Shown piece after piece: positions 11,717-24,600 of a DNA stretch of 64,000 nt (within the stretch, counting starts at the first letter, position 1; every line of letters starts with the position of its first letter). This DNA comes from Ziziphus jujuba (taxonomy: Eukaryota; Streptophyta; Magnoliopsida; Rosales; Rhamnaceae), in the NCBI RefSeq assembly GCF_031755915.1, contig NC_083379.1, forward strand, positions 18,027,501-18,091,500, given 5' to 3'. The notes beneath the pieces are model-generated. The model searched no databases. It worked only from the letters and a program-made list of their open reading frames with translations, and was not told the DNA's origin. Both the position numbers and the translations under genes were made by a program.

Positions 11717-12120
11717 ATAATAAGGAAGACAACCATAAAGCACGAACAAAAAGATTGTATTGTGAATAATTTTCTTCGATCCATATCTATAAAAAAAAAA
11801 AAAAAGACAAAATAAACAACACATTAAATAGAATGTGATCAAGTGATAATTGATAAAAATTACATGAAAACACCTCTATCATTAAGTGATAATTGATTAA
11901 TTGCTAATTTATTCCCTCATTAAGTGATAATTGATTGACACGGTCTACACCTTCTCTACACACATTATAATTGAAAGCTTAAAATAAAAAGTGGATTATA
12001 TATTTATTTATATTCATCTAACTAAATATTTATAGATATATAGATATATATATATATATATATATATGTTAACATAAAAACAACATATATATATATATAT
12101 AAATTATATATATACAGTCT

Positions 12121-12268
12121 ATCTATGGTGCGGACGGTCCTCATGCGGACCACAGTATTGGTGACAGTTTTTCATAATATTGGTGATGATTTTCTAAAAA
12201 ATCGTCGTTGATACTATGAAAAACCGTCACTAATACTGCGATCCTTATGCGGACCGTCCTCACAATAG
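12121..12268. mobile_element. Fold-back MITE (family with 26687-26850)
   Basis: Nearly complete palindrome of two arms of about 72 bp meeting near 12195. The left arm CTATGGTGCGGACGGTCC... mirrors the right end ...GGACCGTCCTCACAATAG; inside, CAGTATTGGTGACAGTTTTTC mirrors GAAAAACCGTCACTAATACTG. It lies in a (TA)n-rich stretch within the Harbinger element, so a TA target duplication is plausible but cannot be resolved. No coding. Confidence 0.8.
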
Positions 12269-12419
12269 AATTTCCGTATATATATATATATATATAATTT
12301 ATATATATATAATTACAATTATTTTTTATCATAAAATTTATATAATTTATATATATATATATATAATTACAATTATTTTTTATCATAAAATTTAGATACG
12401 ACATGCATGGTACTTATAT

Positions 12420-13735
12420 CAAACGCGCCATTCACCACTTTCTTCCAGGTAACAAACAATGGGCTGAGATCAAATTGTTACTTATATCAGACGCGCCAAT
12501 CAAGAAGAACAAGATTAGTCTAGGCAATGCATAAAGCTCTATGTATCTTTCTTCATTATAACTTTTTGACAAAACAAGACCAAAATAAAATTAAAATGTT
12601 GAACTTATGTTGCAATTATTCTCAGGTGCAGGTGCATGTGTAGAGGTCAAATTGACCAGTCTAACAAAGAAATTAGGATATGAAAGACTTGGCTGAAATG
12701 ATTAAATTTCATATACATGTACAAAGACACATCGCTATTGAAAATAACATACTATATATAACAAGACAGCTAACCACTTATAATAAACTTAGCACTTTTT
12801 TTAAAAAAATAAAAAAATATGGCAAGCCATCTCATTTGAAAAATATACCCATATTTGTGGAATTCAAAAGCCCAATTGAATTGAATTCTCGGCCCATTTT
12901 TATCTGTTACATTTTAACATTAACACCCAGATCCACACCTAACTCTTTTCTCTCGGTGAAAACTGAAAAGTTAACCAAAATATCACACACTATACAGGTC
13001 ATATGTCTGCTTTTGGCAATAACTTAGCATCATATCCCATCAAACTATTTCTTCTCTAGCTGTTTTTTGCATGAGGCCACATCTAAGTTCCTCCTTTTAT
13101 CACTATCTTTTTATATCTAAATTTTACACAGCACCTATTATGTAGCAGAAATTGAACCCTAGACTGTAACTACAACTCAATATATATCAAACCAACATCA
13201 GCCACCATTAGAGAGATCTACCCCTCATATCCAAGCTAATGAAATCTTCTTACATTCTGAAGTATCTTAACAGCTTCATTCAGTAAAATTCAAGGACTTG
13301 CAACAATCTTGAGACTGTATCATGAAAACAAGATTTCTCCACCTCTATTCATAATGGGCCCTAACGATTGCTGCTAGTTAAAAAGGAATAATTACTTACA
13401 TTTGCACAAGTATACACACATAGACACATAAATACAAGGTATATGTGTATGATATCTTTGTTCACCTTCCTAGTTCTCGGAGGACCCAAATTTCTTTACC
13501 AAAGTTATCCAAAAAACTTAAGCAAATAGTACATTCATGAAAGGAGCCAGCAAATAAGAAGCCAAAAGTTTCATATTTCTAACAGTCTATAACTGAAGTA
13601 CCATAAACAAGTTATTTAGGACCAATAATTATAGTAAATCAGACATATATCTATGAAAAGTCCCCTGCAGTTAAAGGACAACTGATCAAAGTAGAAGTCC
13701 GAGGCATACTGAAATCAATCACCTTAGTCATCTAT
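12420..13735. other. Non-coding interior of the Harbinger element
   Basis: AT-rich, no convincing gene. A short duplicated phrase (TACTTATATCAAACGCGCCA near 12412 and again near 12480) is visible. The open frame at 12680-13027 has no recognisable domain. Confidence 0.5.
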
Positions 13736-14185
13736 TAACTTAGGTGAACATCACAAAAGCCATGCCCAGACATACAAATTCCAAGCCAGACATTGAACTT
13801 TCTCAAGAGCAAATGGATGCTTACTTTGAAAGTCAACAGATCATTCCCTCGATCATAAAATGGTATAGAAAAATAAAACAAGGGGCTAGTGGGAGAGGAT
13901 TTATAAGTACATGTCTGGACACCATGTGAGCTGACTGCTAACAGACAACATGGTGGACTCCTATATCCAATGTACAAATACCAATTTAAGCAAATCAACA
14001 TAACAACAAACTGTAGAAAAGATGTTTCTCAACAAAACAACATAAAGACAATATATTAGAGTGAAAGAGACCTATTGAGAATTTATAATCTTGTGTTCAA
14101 AAGTTAAACCAAACACCACAGAAGGCTCATTGTAGTTATTCCATGACAGATAGACTGAAGCCAAAACTAGATTGGTCTCATCATA

Positions 14186-14360
14186 TGAAATGTCCACTGC
14201 ATCCATTCTCAGCCAATGCTATCTTAACAGAGCCCTTTTTAGAAAATGGGTTGACCTTGCCAGGCTTAGGCCCTTCTCATCAACTTGTTCTGTCTTAACA
14301 GCCTCCAACAATTCCTCAATTTTTTGTTGGGATACATTATTATCTCTGGCCTTAAATTCT
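14186..14360 (-). pseudogene. Unidentified coding-like fragment, one frameshift
   Basis: A minus-strand frame reads NNVSQQKIEELLEAVKTEQV, then about one base is gained or lost near 14262 and the next frame reads GKVNPFSKKGSVKIALAENG before stop codons. The composition and the clean change between two frames look like a decayed exon. I do not recognise the gene. It lies in the same transposon and on the same strand as the captured MCC-beta exon, so it may have been captured with it or separately. Confidence 0.4.
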
Positions 14361-14989
14361 CAAAAGAATTACCTACCTTATTTGAAATATTCCATTTTTA
14401 TATATGCTGGCTAACAGCTATGTATATGAAATAAAACAAAGTAGTTAAGTGTTTTTAAATCCTAATGAATGGCTAATTTTGTAGGAAAGAGTGAACAAAT
14501 TCAAAGGAGGAGGGCAAGTCCAACTGCTGTTTTTCCTTGTGTTAAAGATGTTAAACCAAGAGCAGTAGATTCCTTGGACACTTACCGGCCAAATGAAGAA
14601 ATCTACATCTTACGAAGTTACACTTGAACAAAGATGAGATAAGATTTCCGCGTACATGCTATAATACAGAGATAATGAAGAACAAGTTAGTTTTTGTAAC
14701 AGATGTTGCTGTTAGAAATGAAGAGGTCTTCATTGGTTGGGAAATGTGGAGTTGTTGGGGATTGTGAAAATGTTATCTGCAATGGGGTTGATGTGGTTAA
14801 GTGATGGTGGAGGACAAAAGCAAAGAGTGGTCGAGCATGCTAGTTTTTGATAGAATGAAATGGGAGGGAGGAAGAGTGGGATGGGAGGGTGGGGTTGAAA
14901 GACAAATGAGAATGGAGAGAGCAGAGGAGTGTGGAGGAATAGATGGATAAAAGAACATGACACGGTCAGTTCTAGCATTCAAATCCTTT

Positions 14990-15142
14990 CTAGTCTAAGA
15001 TGTTTTTTAATAGTGATGGGATAATAAGTCCTTCCCTTAACAGTAGGGTCATTAGCCATAAACATACAAAGTTTTCCATGAACTGGTCCTATCCCCATAA
15101 CAATCCCACTAGATGGTAAGTGATCTTTGTATAATTCATGGC
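14990..15142 (-). pseudogene. MCCB: Captured exon of methylcrotonoyl-CoA carboxylase beta subunit
   Basis: The minus-strand frame reads LAGHELYKDHLPSSGIVMGI, then GPVHGKLCMFMANDPTVKG, then TYYPITIKKHL. This is the start of the carboxyltransferase domain of the mitochondrial 3-methylcrotonyl-CoA carboxylase beta chain (leucine breakdown). A pyrimidine-poor intron tail ending GCTTGCAG precedes the exon at 15142, so genomic DNA with intron sequence was copied, not mRNA. Neighbouring exons of the gene are not seen. A usually conserved Gly is Arg here (KGR for KGG) and the frame stops about 15 bases after KKHL. It sits inside the Harbinger element, between its gene block and right end. Confidence 0.85.
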
Positions 15143-15599
15143 CTGCAAGCTTCATCCATAAATCATACAGATTAAGCAAAAATAGTATGTATGCATACAA
15201 AATTTTACAAATCCAACTAAACAATGAAAGCAAATGCGTGATTGGTCTTCTAGATCTTTTTTTTTATGTCTACTTGTCATGTTTTGGGTTTTCATTCAAA
15301 TCCTGAACAACAAATTGAATTCTCAGGTAATACAATCTACAAAATTGGTACTCCTTAAAAACTTAAAAATGAAAACCAATTTGTTATTTTTTTTCCCTCT
15401 AGGGTTGAAATTTCAATGCCGTATTGGAGTTTAATACAGCAAGACATCCCCATCAAAAAGGTTTCCCAAGCAAGAATACAATGAATGTGACTACTATTTC
15501 CAAAACAATCTAACAACATTTGTGGCACTGGAGTTGAGAAATCTCATCCAATCAATTTTTATCAAGAATTGCAAGTTCTATGCTGTTCGACCGCTACTC

Positions 15600-16030
15600 A
15601 AAACAAAAAAAAAAAAAAAAAAAAGCAAGCAATCAAAGAAGAAGAACAAGATGGTGATGATGGCAGATCGATGAAACAGAGGAAGGATGCTGCAGAAGAT
15701 AAACTCACCAGCAATCAACTGCTTCGAAGGGTAGTTTAAGCCTCCAAAATCAAGCTTCTTCCTCCTGAATATCAAATCAAGCCCTAACATAAATAGATCG
15801 AAGCTTATTTCGCAGATCAACAAATGACATTTCCCAAAAATATTTCATAATTTTTTAGCTAAAAATTAACGTAAAAAATAAAGAAAAATAACAAGATGAT
15901 GATGATGGAAGATCGACGAAACAGAAGAAGAAGACATGCTCACCGGCCAGAGATGCTTCGAAGGAGATGGTGATGCGAGATCGATGATGCTTCGAAGGGG
16001 GTGGCTAGAGATGCGGTAGAAGAGAGCTCA
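15600..16030. repeat. Diverged internal duplication near the Harbinger right end
   Basis: Two stretches (about 15648-15735 and 15893-15970) share AAGATGRTGATGATGG, AGATCGAYGAAACAGA and TGCTTCGAAGG, and the TGCTTCGAAGG motif recurs near 15985. With no open frame shared between them, this looks like a repeated leader or promoter part at the 5' side of the minus-strand transposon genes. Confidence 0.5.
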
Positions 16031-16199
16031 GTCGGACAAAAGTGACCCAGTCTCCAGATGGATCAGATCTATCCCATTCATTTGGGATAAAATGATCAAC
16101 GGGACAAACCTGTACCCCTCCCATTTTTACTTTCCAAACACCGGACTGGACTGGGTCCTGTCCTGACCTGCCCAGTCCTGCATAACAAACATGGCCTTA

Positions 16200-18839
16200 G
16201 TGCCTAGGCCCAGGGCCACACAAAAAAAAAAAAAAAAAAAAGTTCAAAAAATTTCGATATATTATTTTGCAAATATATATATATATATATATACTAATAA
16301 CAATTTCGTGCATCGGTATATGTAACTATAATAGATGATTTCGAAAATAATTTATAATAATTAATTATATTCAAATCAAACCAAATTGATTAATTATATT
16401 ATTTGTGATGAGTAAAAACTAAAGATCATCGATAATTTGTTATCAATTTTACAATTTTTATTAATACTGTTTGGTAATTCTACAAAAATTGAACAATTTG
16501 GACATGGGCGAGGGTGTGCCACTCGAAATTCAATTAGAAAAATAAAGAAAATATGATAATAAAATAATAAAAATTATACAAAATAAATATAACAAAAATC
16601 AGGTGATTGTACTAATTTGCAGGGAATAAAAAAATTAAAGATTTTTAAATGCCTTGTAACAAAAAGGAACTTTAAATATAAATTAAATCAACTAAGTAAG
16701 AAAATAAAAAATATCAATAACTTTTTTAGAGAATAAAAAAATATTATAACAAAAAATAAAATTAAGAAAGAAATATTATTCAATAGTTGTATGTGTGATT
16801 AATTGGAGTTTAAAGATCAAGTTATTGCCTATTTTTAGGTGAAGACCTTCAAAACTTAATAAACACACAAATATTGCTTTGAATGATGAATGCAAATTCT
16901 CTCCAATTCATAAAATCTAGTTATTATTCCAAATTAAAGTTTTTTCCTTCATTATTTGAGTCAATTTGAAAAATAACCATGTATAGTCACCACCTTTGTC
17001 AATTTGAATATTATGAACTACACCTTATTTATGCCCTCAATCATTTAAGAAAAAAATTATTTATTTCTGAAATAAATAATTAACCTTAATCAAGCTTTAT
17101 TTGCTCTAAAAATATTATATCAAAAGGGTATTTTTTTACCTTATTCAGATTTATTTATTACCTTTTAAAAAATAAAAATAGCTTTATTTAGACTTTTTTA
17201 ATTCCACAATCAATTTCCAAATTTATTATCACTATTTAAAAATCATTATTTTGGGTGTTTATAGAAAAATAAAAATCGTAATTTAGTTGTTTAGGACCAA
17301 AATGTCTTAAATAATTGACTACATTTATGTTTATTTTTTTTCCCATAATTAAAAACATAAATGAAATTAAATACAGCCTCATTAACAATCGTAATATAAG
17401 CCATACATAAATAGTATTTAATTAATATTTATGAAGTAATTGGAATTTTTAAAATTTATTAATTAGAAAATGTTTGTTCATAATTTATTATTTTAATTTT
17501 TACTTAGCTAAAAAGATCATTTTTAAAGCTCTAAGATTAATAATATTCGTTTTATGGATCAAAATTTTCAAAGTTTAAATTTTAACATCCCAATACCATA
17601 ATAATTGTTATTTCAATATGATCTTCTTTAATTGTTTATATTAATTATTCATTTTAATAATATGTATAATTTGAAATTTGAATAGTCTTATATTGAAATT
17701 GTTTTAAATTAACAGGCTATTTATTGGCAAATAATATCTATAAATAATTTATGTGAGCCAAGTTGTTAAATTTTAAAATTTAAAATTTAAAGTTTAAACA
17801 GTCTTATATCGAAAATTTTAAATTTTAAATTAATAAGCATTCGATATAGATAATTAATTTCATAGTTTATAAAAAATAAAAAATTTATACAAGTCAATAC
17901 TTTTAAATTTTAATTTTAAAATTTCAAATTAATGATTAACGAATGTTTGGTGAGTTATATGATGTAATTTAGGACAGTATTTATTAGCTTTCCAAAATTT
18001 ATTAATGTTCTATTTTCTTATAGGGAAATTTTTTTCCATAATTTGTTATCATATTTTTCAATTGATTAAGAAGGTACATTTTTAAAACCAGTGAGATATC
18101 TACATAAATGACAATTAATTAATATTTAGAAAGTAATTGTATATAATATTAGATAAATAAATCTAAACAAATAAATTAATATTGTACTTTTTTATGGTTT
18201 TGGAGGGAAACCAAATAAATAATATGCGAAAAAACTTTTTACAGACTATCTTACTTTTATATATAATATAAATATTTATCATTAAAAAATTCATATTAAG
18301 ATTGCTTTATATGCATGAGTTCATATCTATATATATATATATATATTACTTCAGTACTTTTCATTTAATAAATAAAATTGAATAATTTCCATTTATAGAC
18401 ATAAACTTTTGACGTTTTAGTATTCAACCTTAATTTTAATTCATTATGTTTAACTTAATTATTAATAATATATTTTTATTTTTGGAAAAGAGCATAAGTC
18501 AACTATTAAATTCTCTTTATAAGAAATAAAACAATTAAATTCTTTATTCCCTATTTAACAATCCATATCGAGAAAATACCTAGAATTTGAAATTTAGGAC
18601 AATAGATCAAGTTTGATCAAGTAGGACTTTTAAGTGAAACCAAATTTAACTTTTATTTGGAGTTGAATTTTTGCTTTAACTATTGTACCATCACATAGAA
18701 CTCATAAACGGAATTCATAGACTGTCAACACGTCAAATTACAAGTTATGATTAAAAAGTTATAATTCTAAAAAATTTTAAACATTAACATTATATGAGTA
18801 TCCAAACCGGTTCTAGATTTTTATCCATTAGTTATCCAA
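16200..18839. other. Gene-free AT-rich DNA
   Basis: No gene, RNA or intact mobile element is seen. The DNA is very AT-rich with A/T runs, a (TA)n tract near 16268-16293, and palindromic AAATTTTAAAATTT-type stretches at 17770-17840 and 17900-17935. Confidence 0.6.
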
Positions 18840-21800
18840 GATCCTATATTAATATTGGAGCGCATGCCCGACAGTGAACAAAATCCAAAATACCCGTATT
18901 GTCCCTATAACTTGAGGGAGTTCTCCCCAATCCGAACCGAGTAAATCCAAATCCATTTGAACACCAATCGGGTCACTGCTATTTTTTGTTTTTCTAACCA
19001 CCTGAAGGTTACACGAGCAAGCTAGCCCATGGTCGGTGACCAAAACCTCAAATTTTCAAGCCAATCCACTGCCGAACGCATCACGATTGGGCCATCGGAG
19101 CCCATGATAGCTATCCAATCTTCGTTTGCCAAAATTTTTCACCGTTTGAAAGATTTATCAATGGGAAGTTTAGCTGAAACTTTTGATGAGTTTTCCAGCA
19201 ACTAATAACACTTTTGGATCAAGGTGAGCATACCACTATATTTCTCATTTATTGGGCTTCCATTGATATAAAATTTATAAATTTTGAACATTGTTTTTGT
19301 CAGAACCCTTCCAAAATTTCTCATCGGAACTCTAGACAAGCCCTGATCCCAGGGAAACCCTACCGGATCCTCTGATGGAAAATCCGACAACATCTCCCCT
19401 AAGGGTTAGACTTATCACAAAATTCCCTGCACAGAAAACACACTTCTAACAATATCTTCTTATTCCTCCTCCCTTACTACAATTCATTTCCACAATAATC
19501 AGTACTTCAATAAATTAAACAGGAAACTAATGCAGTATTTAATAAAATATATCCAATATAGTATATAAAGCATCATAGGATACAATTAAGTATGAAAGTT
19601 ATACAAAATAGGGTAGAAAGAAATATTAAAAATAGAAATAAATAAAAAGAAAGAGAACTCCTCGAACACGACAGCAACGAAGGTCAAGCTCGCTCCGGAC
19701 AAACGTCTAACAAATCCTTGTATTTAGGGAAATGGATTTAAAAATATGAGATACTAATCATCTCAGTGTGTAACCCCATCTATTATATGATAAATTAATA
19801 ATAATAATAAAACATATCCCAATTGTTTAATTAATATTAAATAAGTATAAATATAATTAATAGTAGTAATTTAAAATAATTTTCTCTTAAAACTCTCACA
19901 CTTCGCTCCGTTGGAAAAGTTTTCCTTTTTAAAACATTTTCACAAAACCCATTATTATAACCCCAAAATCAAGGAAATAATTAAATAAGTAATTAAATAA
20001 TCCAAATACGAATAAAATACAATAAAATAAATTCAAAATACTTGCATTAGAGAAATGTAACATAAAAGTGAAATTCAATATATAATTTGTAAAATTTGAT
20101 TTAATAATTCAATATAAACAGGGTCAAAAAAATAATTTAATAAATTACAAACAACCATGTAAAATAAGTGGTAAAAATATTATAAAATTCATTTTGAAAT
20201 ATTAAATCAATCTATATAATAAAAATATGGCAAAATGCATTTTAGAAACATTGATTTAAAATAATTGACATAAAATATGAATAAACACATTTTAGAAAAT
20301 ACTAATTGGAAATAGATGATAAAACAAATTAAATACATTTAATTTAAATACGACTTTAAAACTTTGGGATTTGAAATTTATATCTGAAAAATACTTGACA
20401 CACCACACTATATACCAGTGATGCCCTACGATATCCAGCGTCTCGAGCACCGTCTAGTGAGCGGTTAAAAAGAGAAACTTGTATACGGTCGCTTCGGCAT
20501 CCCAACAGCACCGCTGCTTAAACCATCATCCCGGTCATGGAGGGAGGGCGGCTTATGTGCACTATATAAAACTTGCCTGCCCTCAGGTCCATAGCAACTC
20601 ACAGGAGATATTATAACCTGTGTGCTTATCCACATATACAGTACAGAACACCAGTACTATATGAATGTGTCTAAAAAATCAATTACTAAATTTATTATTA
20701 AAATACCGAGTTTTCCAAAATTCACTGTAGGAATTATACCATTTTTCAAACCCACATTCTCTTAAATTCTCATCATAAATCCATCAATATAATTATACAA
20801 TTTTTCCAATATCATAAAATCAATCAATTAATAATTTAAGTGCATACATACATATATATATATTTTGGAGGCACCAACTTGAAAAGATATTTTTCTTGAA
20901 ATCATTAAAACCACTATATCAAAAATAATATTAAAACCGCATGAAATTCATATATTCTTAAAATCATGTAAACGCATTTATTATGCATCATAAAATCAAC
21001 ATCAAACTCAACAATAATTTATTAAAAATCTTCAACCATAATTCCTTTAAAATCCCAAATATATTTTTGGCTACAACACATATATTAAAACCATCATAAA
21101 TTGGCATTGTAAAATTAAATGGAAATTGCTTCAAATATTAAACATATATTAAAATTCACATGAAAGCATTTCTAATTACACAATATTCCAACAATAAAAT
21201 TTAACAATTATTAACAAAATCCCATATCCATAAAATTCTTGAAATCAAAATATTTCTTAATGCACAAATAATTATAATTCATTCAATTTTGGCATCAAAA
21301 TTCCAAATATAAATTTACTAAATATTTAACACATGAAATATAATTTCCAAATATATAATCAACACAAAAATATATACAATTTATCAACCCAAAATAATTT
21401 TGAAGGTGGGTCACTCACCTCAACCATGTGTACCAATCGAAATCCTCTGCAGGATCAACTCCACTACCCATACATGCACCTAAAATATCAACATTACACA
21501 AAATCGATCAAATTAATATTTTAATCAGGTAACTCACAAACAGGCACCCGGGGAAGCGAACACAAACGACAACCAAAATTTACGAATGCTATACCGAATC
21601 AAAGCTTATGAAACGAGGATTACGGACCTAGTCTTACTTTTCGGACATCAGACCTGTGGTGACTGAAATCTCGTCGGAAAGCTCTCAGATTTTAGGCCCT
21701 CAATTATCTTAATCCGTTAAGAATTGGAAAAAAATGACACCAGATTTGAGTTCAGGGGGTTGAAATAAGTGGGAGAAGATGGGCAGTGTGACTGGGAACT

Positions 21801-24600
21801 CGCCAAAAATTGATTTTCTAACAAGCCACACTGGTCATCGGAAACCATCACTTCAGGCGGCGCATCCGGTGGCCATTGGCCGTGATTTTTGGAGGAAAGA
21901 TAGATCGAAGAATGGGTGAACTAATGGGACCGGAGGTGAGGCAAACAGAGACCAGATTGGGGAGAAATCTATGTGGAAGTTTTCGACGCCGCTGTCGGAA
22001 AATGCCCCGATCCGGGTACGTTGGCGGTCGGCCGGCTGGAAATGGGACTGTCGAGGTGGGTGGATGGCACATGTACAATAAGGATGGTCGGAGCAAAGTG
22101 AACAGGTGGTGGCCGGTGGTGGTGGTCTCTCCCTCTCTCCCTCTCCTTTCCCCCTTCTTTCTCCTCTCCCACATGCATTTTGGCCAAAATAAAAGCCAGT
22201 GTCACCCACAAGATTAGCTGAGAACACGACACGTGTCACACATTGTTCACTCAATTCAAAAATATATTAAAATAATACGGTATCCGAAAAACTTTGTGAG
22301 TCCATAACTTTTTAATCAGATATCTAAATTAACCGTGCCACTAGTCTATGGACTCGTCTCAACAAGTACTTTACATACACACAATAGTCAAACTAAAATC
22401 TTACAAGATTAACAAGTCAAACTTGGCACCCTCGGACAATTTGGACCGCAACTTTTCTTATTCGTAACTTTCAAACGGTAGCTCCATTTTTTATGTGCTA
22501 TTAGTCTACAAACTCGGATCGATGTGTACTCCGCAACAGTACCTCAGGCAATGCGAAATTCCATCCAGAGCAAAAAGTTAAAATTTAGACCCAATCGGTC
22601 AACGATTAATCTCGGTCAAGTTGCAAAAATTCCACTGTACTTTGGGACGGGGTGTCACAGTTTGATAATTTTTCTATTTTTAGGTCAATTAGTTAAATGC
22701 CAGGTAAAATTCAATTGTGTTTGGATAATAAATTGAACAAAATTGAAGTTGGATTAGTGTGATTAGATATTAATAGGATCCATTTGAATGTTTAATTTCA
22801 TAAAATTGGCCTTATGATGAGAAAACCCAAATTTGGATATAAGATCCTAAGGTTTCGCAGTCTAGTTAGGCCATTCAATATCGAATTTACATAATTTTAT
22901 GAATGTATAAATTATTTTAAGACATTTGTACATACCAATGTCTTGGGTTTGATTTATTGAACCTCGAAAAATATTTTATTATATTACAAGCATCTGTATT
23001 AATCTTGGAGACGAACCCATGAAAGTGCAACAGTGAGCACTAACAGTATCTGTGAGTAGTGCATGCTAGTACAAGATATATATAGTTTGAATATGATGTT
23101 TACATGATTTGATTTAAATAGTTATTACATGCATATATAAATATTATATATATGTGTTATTATTTCATATGACCTTTGATAAGATTGTAAATGGTTTTAA
23201 ATTCAAATAACTTCAAAGTGAACTTATGAATCCTGGTATTTAAATATTTTGACCATTAAATTGATGGTTTAGTCATTTTGAAAAATATTTGATTTTTGAG
23301 AAAATGAATGGAAAATTGTATATTTTTAACATATTTAAATATTTTATATTTTAAATTGCTTAAAAATGGTTTATGGTGATATATATTCTAGATAACATGC
23401 AATGGTGATTATGAATTTTTGGAATATTTAAATAAATGGTTAGGCTTGAATAGTAAATTCTAATTTATGGTATATATAGTATTTGTTTGTGGGGAAAATG
23501 GAGAAGTATGGTTTTAAAAGGATTGTTTATGAATATTATACTATTGTTTTTTATTGATATACCATATAGTACTAATGTATCGGTTCAGTATTATATCATA
23601 GTATGCAGGTTTGTCACGATACCTGTAGTACGCTAAGAATTACAAAGTGGATTTATCCCACAAGTGCATTATTGTCACGATACCTTCTGCACATTAAGGG
23701 TCATGAATTAGATTCATCCCAAGTTTTTGTATTACTATGATGCCTTCAAGACTCAAATGGTCATGAGGTGAGTTCATCCTACAGATTCCTTTCTCTCTTT
23801 TATTATTTATTTTCTTAGGACATTGTTGGTTTTCTAATCTATTGTTATTTTATGGTATTTTCCATAATTATTTTTATGAATATATTTATATTATTTTATA
23901 CCCAATATTAAATTATGATTGATCTACTTTATAATATTTAAATACTTTATTAATTTCTAGCATTTAAGTTTCTCTTTTATGATATGGATTTTGGATACAA
24001 ATCTGAGTTTTGTGAAATGATTTAAAAATGAATTTTTTCGAAAAAGTGGAATAAGAGATCTGGAGAGAAAATTTTCAAAAATAAAATATTATGTTTTTAT
24101 TGTATTATGCCACTCCCTGATATATTTTTAGCTCATGTTTTATTTGTTTTTAAATTTTTCCTCCTAAGTCTAAGCAATTAACAAACAGTCTACCTCTTGC
24201 ATCGCTTATTGTTCCATGTTTTCCGTAGTAGCAATAGTATTTATCCTTCCTTGTTTATCTTTATTTTCCTAGACTTATTTCTAGCAGTTGTATTACAATT
24301 TTACAAATACTCTTAAAATGCTCTGACCTAAATTATGAATACCATAATGACCCTATTATGTTTGTACAGTAATGGCCTTTAGTATGACGGGGTGTAGATG
24401 TTGAATATAATTGTGAACTGCATACTGTTATGGTTCTATCTTTATACATTGAGATATTATTTTATAATATATGTATAGGTTGTCCATGATTTAAATGAGA
24501 TTCCATTAGATCTTCTCTATGAATTGTCTAATGGGATTTAACTAAGCAGGACCACCCGAAGATACTGGAAGGGTTCCTGAGGGTGTCTTGTCAGCCTATA
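18840..24600. mobile_element. Old, degenerate LTR-like sequence split by the 19298 element
   Basis: 18840-19297 shares scattered phrases with the GC-rich middle of the long LTR-like family (for example CACCGTTTGAAAGAT, also at 35309). 22660-24600 shows the same order of parts as those elements: GTGAGCACTAAC...GTGCATGCTAG, then a region with three copies of a TGTCACGATACCT-like unit (23610-23780), then a polyadenylation-like end. The termini cannot be fixed. It is interpreted as an older relative into which the 19298-22659 copy inserted; this is tentative. Confidence 0.35.
19298..22659 (-). mobile_element. Long LTR-like element, copy 1 (3,362 bp)
   Basis: On the minus strand it begins TGTGACACCCCGTCCC and ends ...GGGTTCTGACA. 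It is flanked by GTTTT on the left (19293-19297) and GTTTG on the right, a 5-bp target duplication with one mismatch. It contains the family landmarks: CCCTGATCCCAGGGAAACCC near one end, CACTATATACCAGTGATG in the middle, and a GC-rich CGGCGG segment followed by a CT-rich tract near the other end. No gag or pol coding is present, so it is best read as a solo LTR of a Ty3-type element with very long LTRs. The frames open on both strands at 21850-22250 lie in this GC-rich part and match no protein. Confidence 0.8.

Larger units (their letters stand above)
8249..16196 (-). mobile_element. PIF/Harbinger transposon, 7.9 kb
   Basis: The ends are imperfect terminal inverted repeats: the left starts GGTGGCATTTGGTACGCAGG and the reverse-complemented right starts GGCCATGTTTGTTATGCAGG, with about 17 of the first 25 bases shared. 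TTA lies just outside both ends (8246-8248 and 16197-16199), the target duplication typical of this superfamily. Removing the element rejoins GGCATATAGGCC-TTA-GTGCCTAGG. Its genes run on the minus strand: a decayed DDE transposase, a Myb/SANT-like partner, and an extra ORF with an RNase H1-N/viroplasmin domain. The right part, 12.4-16.0 kb, is non-coding apart from captured fragments. The transposase is broken, so the element is not autonomous today. Confidence 0.88.

Noticed and set aside
21848..22254. Overlapping frames of 87-133 residues on both strands
   Set aside because: They lie in the GC-rich middle of an LTR-like copy; both strands are open because the DNA is GC-rich, and no family is recognisable.
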